From assembly GCA_000310025.1 (NCBI GenBank), contig FN649728.1, forward strand, positions 5,303,326 to 5,367,325: DNA of 64,000 bases. Reading direction: 5' to 3'. Every line of letters begins with the position of its first letter. Positions within the stretch are counted from its first letter, which is position 1. The DNA comes from Ectocarpus siliculosus. Lineage: Eukaryota; Sar; Phaeophyceae; Ectocarpales; Ectocarpaceae. Shown here piece by piece: positions 58,501 to 64,000 of the stretch. A program made the translations under genes and the position numbers. The notes under the pieces were generated by a model. The model saw nothing but the letters and a program-made list of their open reading frames with translations. It did no database searches and was not told the DNA's origin.

Positions 58501-61500
58501 GTCGAGAATAAACCAGTGGAAGGTGTGTGGGGCGATTCTCCTTGGTGGCAATCAACAAACAAATCACCCCGACGATGTCGAACATACACAGCGGAATACA
58601 CATCTCCCGGATCATAAATAGGGGTACTGCACGCTATCGGAAGGACCACGGTGATGAATGAAATGACACGGTGTTGATGACAGTGACTTCCTCACGTGCA
58701 CCCTGACGGTGTGTTCCCCCTTCGCCAGCTTGGTGGCTTCCGGCCAGCAGTCGTTCACCGCCAGCAGCTGGTCATCGCCAACACCAAACAAATGAAAAAA
58801 GCGTTTGTTGAAAGCGGTGAAGTTTGGCACGGTCGGAGGGAGGGAGGGAGGAAGTTCATTGTCAGTGAAAGGGGATAGAAACGAAAAATTACATACAAAG
58901 TCAGACTCGACCTGAGCCCAGTATCCAGCGCACTGCGAAGACTAAGACTTTCAACACATTCCCTTCCACGACAGTTGCGACACTACCTCGAACGGGTAGG
59001 ATTTGTCCGCGAATGTATGCACATTCAATATTCTAGAAGAAAAGAAACAGGAACTGTACAGAGAGTACAGCATTCCAGGGAGGGCAGGTGGGGTTCGGCT
59101 AGAAAAGCGGGCGGGTCAGCGACGGGCAGAACGATTGCCAAGGGAGCCTCCGCTAGTGCCAAAACCAAGCTCCGCGGCACCGCCACCACCACCATCACAA
59201 CTCGAAGCACGAACCAGCGAGAAGAGAGGTGAGGGCGAGGGGGGCACGATGAACTGTGAATCAACGAGGACAGCGAGAACAAGAAATTGACCATGAACGA
59301 GGACATACGATGCCACTTTTTGCATGTAGACAAACGAAAGCTACGGTCGAGGAGAGGAGAACAAATCTAACGCAACACCTATAATGCTACTTTTCTTCGA
59401 TCAACACAACGCAAGCACATGTTGGTAACACGAAGAATACGATGGCTGATGCCCAAAAAACAATTACCTTCTTGTTCGAGTCGAAGATCATGCACATCTG
59501 CGCCTCGTAGGCGCTGTCGTAGAGGTAGCCGTTCAGTGCCGCCAGCCGAGGGGTCACCTCCCCGGCGTCCGCCTGCTTGAACGAGTATTCCAGTAGCAGG
59601 CCGTACGTCTGCCTGCCGTCTGGGGTGACGTCACGCGGCCCGAGGGCGGAGATGGTACCCTTCGAGGGGGCTACGAGCGTGCACCACCTGGGGGGGGAGG
59701 GAGAGAAAAAAAAGTGAGGAGGGTATCACGTCACACGCCTCGATGGCAGAGGTGGTGCCCTTCGAGGGGCGCCCCCAGCGTGCAGCGGGGGGGGGGGGGG
59801 GGGTACTCATAGTCGTGCATGCCGTAGTTGTTAGACCATTGACCTCGCATCCCTACAAAGCCGGGACGGAGCACGCCGGGTTCTCACCGGACCAGGCTCT
59901 CACGTCACCAAGCGCGAAGCGCCGTGAGGTATTCGGCGAGTCGCGTGAAGGGTGCGCTGCATCCTGCAAAGGGTGTTCGGCATCTTGTGCTTACTCCCTT
60001 GCGCACGGATGACAGCTGCGTATGACTTAATTTATTTTCTGGTGCTTTCACTTCCAGAGACAGTTATAAGCACTGTGTAACTGCCTCGAGGATGCTTGAC
60101 CATTTTAACACAACGGGGTGCGATCATCCCCCTTGCGGGGAGTGAGGGTTTTCGGCCCCGCACAACATGATCTACTCGACCACCATTCATGGTTACCGCA
60201 AAAAAAACGGGAACCTGGGTGCCGAGCTCATGAAGTGATCTGCTTGTTTTACAACGTCGTTGCCAAGCGACGAAAACCCAAACTCCAATGGCAAACGCCG
60301 GGGCGCAGGGGGGGGGAGGTACTCTCATGTTTTGCATGCCTTAGCGGTTAGACCACGGGGGGGGGAGGGGAGGGCGGGGGAGAAGAACAAAAGACGGGCG
60401 TCACACGCTCGGAGCGCAGAGATGGTGGGGCCACGAGCGTGCACCACGTACGGGGGTAGGAGGAGAAGAAAATAAGATGGAGGGAGTGCGGGGGGAGAGA
60501 CGTGACTCAAGGTGCATGCGGTGGCTGGCGGATCGTTTTTCAAGGTTTCTGGCGTTCGATCTGTGGTGGTTGCTACCCAAAGGACGAGGCCATCTGCATG
60601 CTTCGTGCATCCCGTCATTTTCACATCGGCAAGCGATACAAACAAAAAAGAATCACCCAGCAAGCCAGGGAACAAGAGAACGCAATAAGCGGAGAGCAGA
60701 CCCTCCGCGGTATGCCCGCATAGCAGCCAGCGGCGAGAAGATTCACACATACTGGAGGGCGCTGCATTGGAGGGTACGTGTCGCGCAGACAGCCACGGTT
60801 GATAAAATAATAAAATCGTGCGTGCTGTGAAAATGTGAAATTGTGGAAAGGTGTTGCGCTTGTGGTGGGCAAAGATATAAGTATGCCGGTTTGATCATAT
60901 CGCAGACACAGTGAAATTAGTAAAACGGCAGGGCCTGGTGTGAAGTTACATCTACGCACGCCGGCAACGCGACGTCGCCTGGGTAGTACAGAGTAGGCAC
61001 ATTAATGCGAGACGGGCATATTTGTTTGGCGCGTTCCTTACGCACTTGTTCAGGGACGCCGAAGGTAAAAGCTCCTGCATCGACAGCGGCGCCGAGACGA
61101 CCACCTGCGAACAAAAAAAAGAAACGTCCCACCGCCGAACATGCAACACAATGGTGTGTGCGTGAGGCAGCTGGATCGAAGCTCGTCCGTACGTTCCGCC
61201 GACAGAGACGGAGAGGCAACAGGGGGTAGCATGTTTTGAGAACGCGAACCACTGCTGTGCCCCCCTCTCACTACCCGCGCAGCGACAAGCCGTAAGCGTG
61301 CGCACAACCGTATTCGCAAAATTCGTTTGCAGCTCGACGCTGACGAAAAATAAGGGAAAAATAAGGAATTGAACAGATACATAGAGCAGGCACGACAGCA
61401 GATCTCGTTTTTCGTCTTACCTCGTGTTTTTGGTTAAAACTTCGCACTGCAAAAATTACGGGGAAAAAAATGAGCAGCCCCGTTCCATACCGCCATTTTA

Positions 61501-62714
61501 TATCGTAGTGCAGCACGTTGATTCTGAACACAGCACAAAGAAAAAGCATTTACGGCTCATGTTGCACGCTACAAACAAAACGAGGGAGAAGAGAGAGATC
61601 ACAGGAAACTGTACGCAGCGATCGCAACCCGCACCTGTGCATGGGAAGAGCCCCCATGGAGCCGGATGACATCTGTTTCGCGACGACAACAAATGGCAGC
61701 CATCCCGCCGGTAAAAAGACAGCCGTTTCAAAGCGTTTCGGGAGGGAGTTGCATCGCGATGTTAGAGCGTGTTGTTGTTGTTGTTGTGGTTGATGTTGGG
61801 ATTGTGGGATAAGTTGCCGTTCCACCCAACGCAACGTTTCATCAACACGTCAACAGAGGAACAGGGAGGAGGGGAATGAGAGATATGGCTAGCGACACAA
61901 AGAGTGGCTTGTAAGGGCACCGCAGAGGGGAGCAACATCTACGCGCAACCCAAACGGGTCCTGGCACACAAGCTACCAAAGGCGTCGCCGACACGCATCG
62001 CAACAACACACCCAAGCTCGATTGTTTGCCATCCTAAACTTGGAGTGCAAAAAAACGCGGGAGAGCCACGCCCCCATACACGTGCGATATGCTTGTTCGT
62101 GGGCAAATATTTGTGAGTGACGTGCACATAGCGACGGGGGGGAAGAAAGACCCCGTGCATAGGGACGCAATTCGCTGCTGAAGTTGGCATCGGCATTCGT
62201 AATACCGAACCTGGTACTTGCTTGAATCAACTCTCGAGAGTGTCACACAGCACTTTCAAGACCCCCTCATTTCGGGAACAACCGACGCGGCCGGTGTTTC
62301 CTCTGGTGAGGAAACCAACACCAACAACCGACATGAACATGAGAGTCAGTGCGGTGCAAAGCTCCTCCGCTTCGTCCTCATTGGCTTCAGGCCTAACGAA
62401 CGTCTTTCGTTGCTCACCCGGCGTGACAACCACCAACCACAATTCGAAAACATGAACAAGAGGAAACATGAACATGAGGGTCTGGTATGTGGTGTCTGTG
62501 TTGCGCCAAACTTTTTTGCCTTCTCGTAAAATACTTCAAACTTCACAAAAACAAAAAAAAAATCGCCTCTTGTGACAAACACCAACTCACCCGGCGAAGG
62601 AGAAACGCCTCGGAAGGTGACGCTGACCTCGGCCGAAGTTGGCCCGATAGCACTCCAGTTTTGAGCGAGGCTTACCTCCACCCCTGCACAGGGCTCCAGC
62701 CTCATCGAGTGCAC
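49581..62714 (-). CDS. TPP2: Tripeptidyl-peptidase II, C-terminal 655 residues in 15 exons (5' part outside window)
   Basis: Giant cytosolic serine exopeptidase that removes tripeptides downstream of the proteasome. Minus-strand exons: 62,714–62,591; 61,672–61,635; 61,104–61,046; 59,687–59,468; 58,767–58,696; 57,783–57,629; 57,128–57,046; 56,268–56,073; 55,519–55,402; 54,853–54,673; 53,456–53,194; 52,671–52,521; 51,485–51,425; 50,600–50,483; 49,709–49,581. All phases agree (1,968 nt, stop TAG). Diagnostic blocks: E-V-S-L-A-Q-N-W-S, L-H-G-G-S-S, P-S-A-S-L-N-K, Y-S-F-K-Q and M-I-F-D-S-N-K-K, K-G-E-H-T-V-R-V-H-V-R-H, P-I-S-Y-I-A-G-P, and the C-terminal E-L-G-W-D-H-L. The subtilisin domain with Asp, His, Ser and Asn lies upstream, beyond 64,000. 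The donor of exon 54,853–54,673 (GTATCG) is weak; an alternative about 20–30 bp upstream keeps phase. Introns carry SINE-like copies. Confidence 0.97.
49740..49920 (-). repeat. Two tandem LINE/SINE-type 3' tails in a TPP2 intron
   Basis: On the minus strand, two successive copies of the tail (GGTCAATGGTCTAAC…GGCxxGCAAAAxATxAGAGTAC type) are separated by CGAGGAC-containing sequence. They resemble the 3' end of the LINE remnant at 63.15 kb. Confidence 0.65.
51241..51362 (-). repeat. SINE-like retroposon, copy 3 (fragment)
   Basis: Internal fragment only (the GTCATCCGTACGCAAGGAAG to GGTGATGTGAGAG part), minus orientation, in the TPP2 intron between the exons ending at 51,425 and starting at 50,600. 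Confidence 0.75.
52876..53113 (+). repeat. Two tandem 119-bp units in a TPP2 intron
   Basis: The block starting GACCACGAAACCCT recurs after 119 bp with few differences. Confidence 0.93.
53090..53190 (+). repeat. (CATGTAC)n heptamer satellite
   Basis: About fourteen copies of CATGTAC with occasional CATGTAT, ending four bases from the donor at 53,193 of the exon 53,456–53,194. Confidence 0.95.
53985..54515 (+). repeat. X arm plus SINE-like retroposon, copy 4
   Basis: X arm at 53,985–54,119 and the 0.4-kb body at 54,120–54,515, ending GAGTAC and a C-rich tail. Plus orientation, that is antisense to TPP2, between exons 54,853–54,673 and 53,456–53,194. Confidence 0.8.
57225..57420 (+). repeat. 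Duplicated block with C tracts in a TPP2 intron
   Basis: Two copies of a unit with GTATTGTCC…ACAGA.CCCGA.TACG, a run of C (up to about 16) and CATTTCGAGCTGGGTT. Not related to a gene. Confidence 0.7.
59803..60300 (-). repeat. SINE-like retroposon, copy 5, with X arm
   Basis: Minus orientation (sense to TPP2), body 60,197–59,803, C-rich tail visible as a G run just left of 59,803, X arm at 60,300–60,198. A further LINE-type tail lies at about 60,320–60,355. All lie in the intron between exons 61,104–61,046 and 59,687–59,468. Confidence 0.8.
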
Positions 62715-63120
62715 CTGGTGCACAGTTAGACACAATCCAGAACCATTTTCCAACCCCCGTTCAGGAGGCGCGGTGCAGACGGGAGTGAAATCAAAATGTT
62801 TCTTGTTTTTGGAATATTTTGTCACATTTCAGTTCTTCGGGACGCAAAAAATCCCAAACATGCGGTGGCGGGCAACGACCCTCGATCGGTTGCGATTGTG
62901 CCATTCTACCAAGAAATGCGGCCGTCGCCGCCACCCGCTACCCATAATCTCCAACTCCAATTGGTGGGCTTCGGTTGTTGGTTTGGTGGTGGTGGTGGTG
63001 GTGGTTGAGTTTGGGTCTGGTTTCATCGTTAGAATTTGGTTGGCAGAATATTCTCTGTCATCTACACCGCCTCGGCAAAAAACGGGCGGCGAATTGATTC
63101 GGTTGCCACGTTGCCACACA
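62715..63120. other. TPP2 intron sequence upstream of the first recognised exon
   Basis: The acceptor of the exon at 62,714 (…TGTGCACCAG) is clear. No earlier TPP2 exon could be identified in the rest of the window; the next one upstream is probably beyond 64,000. Confidence 0.5.
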
Positions 63121-63640
63121 CTCGGGAGGGGGGGGGGAGGGGGGGGCGTACTCTTATGTTTTGCATGCCTTAGCGGTTAGACCATTGACCACGCGTCCTC
63201 GAGAGGACGGAGCATTGTTCCCACAGGACCGATCACCGATGGCCAATCGTTCCTTCCTACTTTGCCAAAGGTGGCTCAAAAATGTCTTCCCTAGTTTGTC
63301 TATCCTACCGATGTCCCTTCCCGCCTTTTCAAACCACTTTCTACTCCCCAGTACCGCTACCGTCCTCTCCTCTCTATTCCATGCCTCAAACATCTCCCTG
63401 TACGTCACTTGTATTCTTCCCAGCTCAGTCATGTACACTTCCCTCTCCTTTTCGTACCACGGACATTCCGCGACTACATGAACACTGTCTTCGCATTCGA
63501 AGCCGCAATCGCATGTGTTCGCGAAGGCCTATGTCCCCGGTCCTGAATTTGACCTTAAGCTTTGTCCCTGCATCCATTGGTCCATGTAGGTAATCCTTGA
63601 ACCCTATTCCTTCTTTCAACATTCCGTACAATTCTAGACC
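63121..63640 (-). mobile_element. 3' end of a LINE (non-LTR retrotransposon), C-tailed
   Basis: Minus-strand frames encode the end of a LINE ORF2-type protein: F-R-T-G-D-I-G-L-R-E, then, after a frameshift near 63,515, the C-x-C…H-x4-C knuckle as C-D-C-G-F-E-C-E-D-S-V-H-V-V-A-E-C (about 63,515–63,453) and a helical tail ending A-K-A-C-K-T and a stop. The 3' end is GGTCTAACCGCTAAGGCATG, then a GAGTAC-type end and a C-rich run (63,147–63,121 as G on the plus strand). It sits inside the TPP2 gene region, presumably an intron. Confidence 0.75.
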
Positions 63641-64000
63641 CTCCTTATCCTTGGATTCTTTCCTTAGATTCTGTTCTTCTCTGTCGGCACAAGCAACGGG
63701 GGGGGGGGGGGGGCGTCTGCTTGTGCCCTGAAGGGGCAGGGGTGGCTACATACTCCCACATTTTTTGGTTGCCGGGTTTGGTCGTCTCGGGACCACGCGG
63801 GTGGAAATAATCTTGCCGAGATGGATACAAAACTCCCCCCTTAATTTTACAATTGATGATCCTCCTGTTCTTGAAAAATGCTTTTTAAAAGCCGAAAACG
63901 TTTCAAACCGCCTTTTTGGGCCGAATGCCCGTGCCCCCCTTGCCCCTAAATCGGACCAGGCTTCCTTATCGGGGAGTATCATGTGTGTGGTCTCCAGGGC
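63641..64000 (-). other. Probable further decayed LINE or intron sequence
   Basis: A minus-strand frame at 63,982–63,746 is open but not recognised. A G15 run lies at about 63,699–63,713. Confidence 0.3.

Noticed and set aside
62227-62320. A candidate extra TPP2 exon with a good acceptor near 62,308
   Set aside because: It ends at a stop without a good donor, and the exons on either side already join in phase without it.
62346-62590. Extension of the first recognised TPP2 exon beyond the donor at 62,590
   Set aside because: The downstream frame is Phe/Val-rich intron sequence, and splicing at the GTGAGT donor gives a phase-correct join to D-V-I-R-L-H-G-G-S-S at 61,672.
1-64000. Prokaryotic features, CRISPR arrays, rRNA genes and tRNA genes
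   Set aside because: No direct-repeat/spacer pattern, no rRNA-like conserved blocks and no cloverleaf-like sequence with both boxes were found; the tandem repeats lack unique spacers.

Overview
The window looks like nuclear DNA of a photosynthetic stramenopile, most likely a brown alga. The evidence is intron-rich genes with canonical GT–AG introns of several hundred bases, two predicted plastid proteins whose N-terminal pre-sequences carry an S-G-F motif like the stramenopile ASAFAP signal, and dense microsatellites and eukaryotic transposons. No operon, Shine-Dalgarno logic, CRISPR array or rRNA gene is visible. The species call is inference; the gene calls rest on exon chains whose reading phases agree.

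Left part (1–24.5 kb). A head-to-head pair occupies 0.7–8.3 kb: a cysteine-type (omega/lambda-like) glutathione S-transferase on the minus strand and an MsrA-like methionine sulfoxide reductase on the plus strand, with 230 bp between their start codons. Next come a CT microsatellite, a broken copy of a repeat-protein gene (10.4–11.4 kb), a non-autonomous Helitron (11,613–14,881) and a decayed 5'-truncated Ty3/gypsy chromovirus (15,965–23,046). The chromovirus integrase is itself split by a Crypton-like tyrosine-recombinase transposon (about 19,158–20,715).

Middle part (24.5–36.8 kb). This is repeat-rich. It holds two copies of a 0.4-kb SINE-like retroposon, an Ala-rich ORF between direct repeats, a second Helitron-type 3' end on the minus strand at 30,235, a two-unit duplication near 31 kb and a tandem array of about 1.37-kb units (33.5–36.7 kb).

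Segment B (about 36.9–46.5 kb) is a direct-orientation second copy of 3.65–24 kb. It lacks the Helitron and the chromovirus, so it preserves both empty sites. In B the GST exon 1 and the MsrA gene are dead. The neighbouring repeat-protein gene is open in B, with eight units centred on V-T-W-A-D-P, whereas the copy in segment A is broken. The two duplicates have therefore decayed reciprocally.

Right part (49.6–62.7 kb). Fifteen consecutive minus-strand exons encode the C-terminal 655 residues of tripeptidyl-peptidase II; the catalytic half lies beyond the right edge. Its introns carry more SINE-like copies and tandem repeats. A LINE remnant at 63.15–63.64 kb shares its C-rich 3' tail with the SINE-like family.
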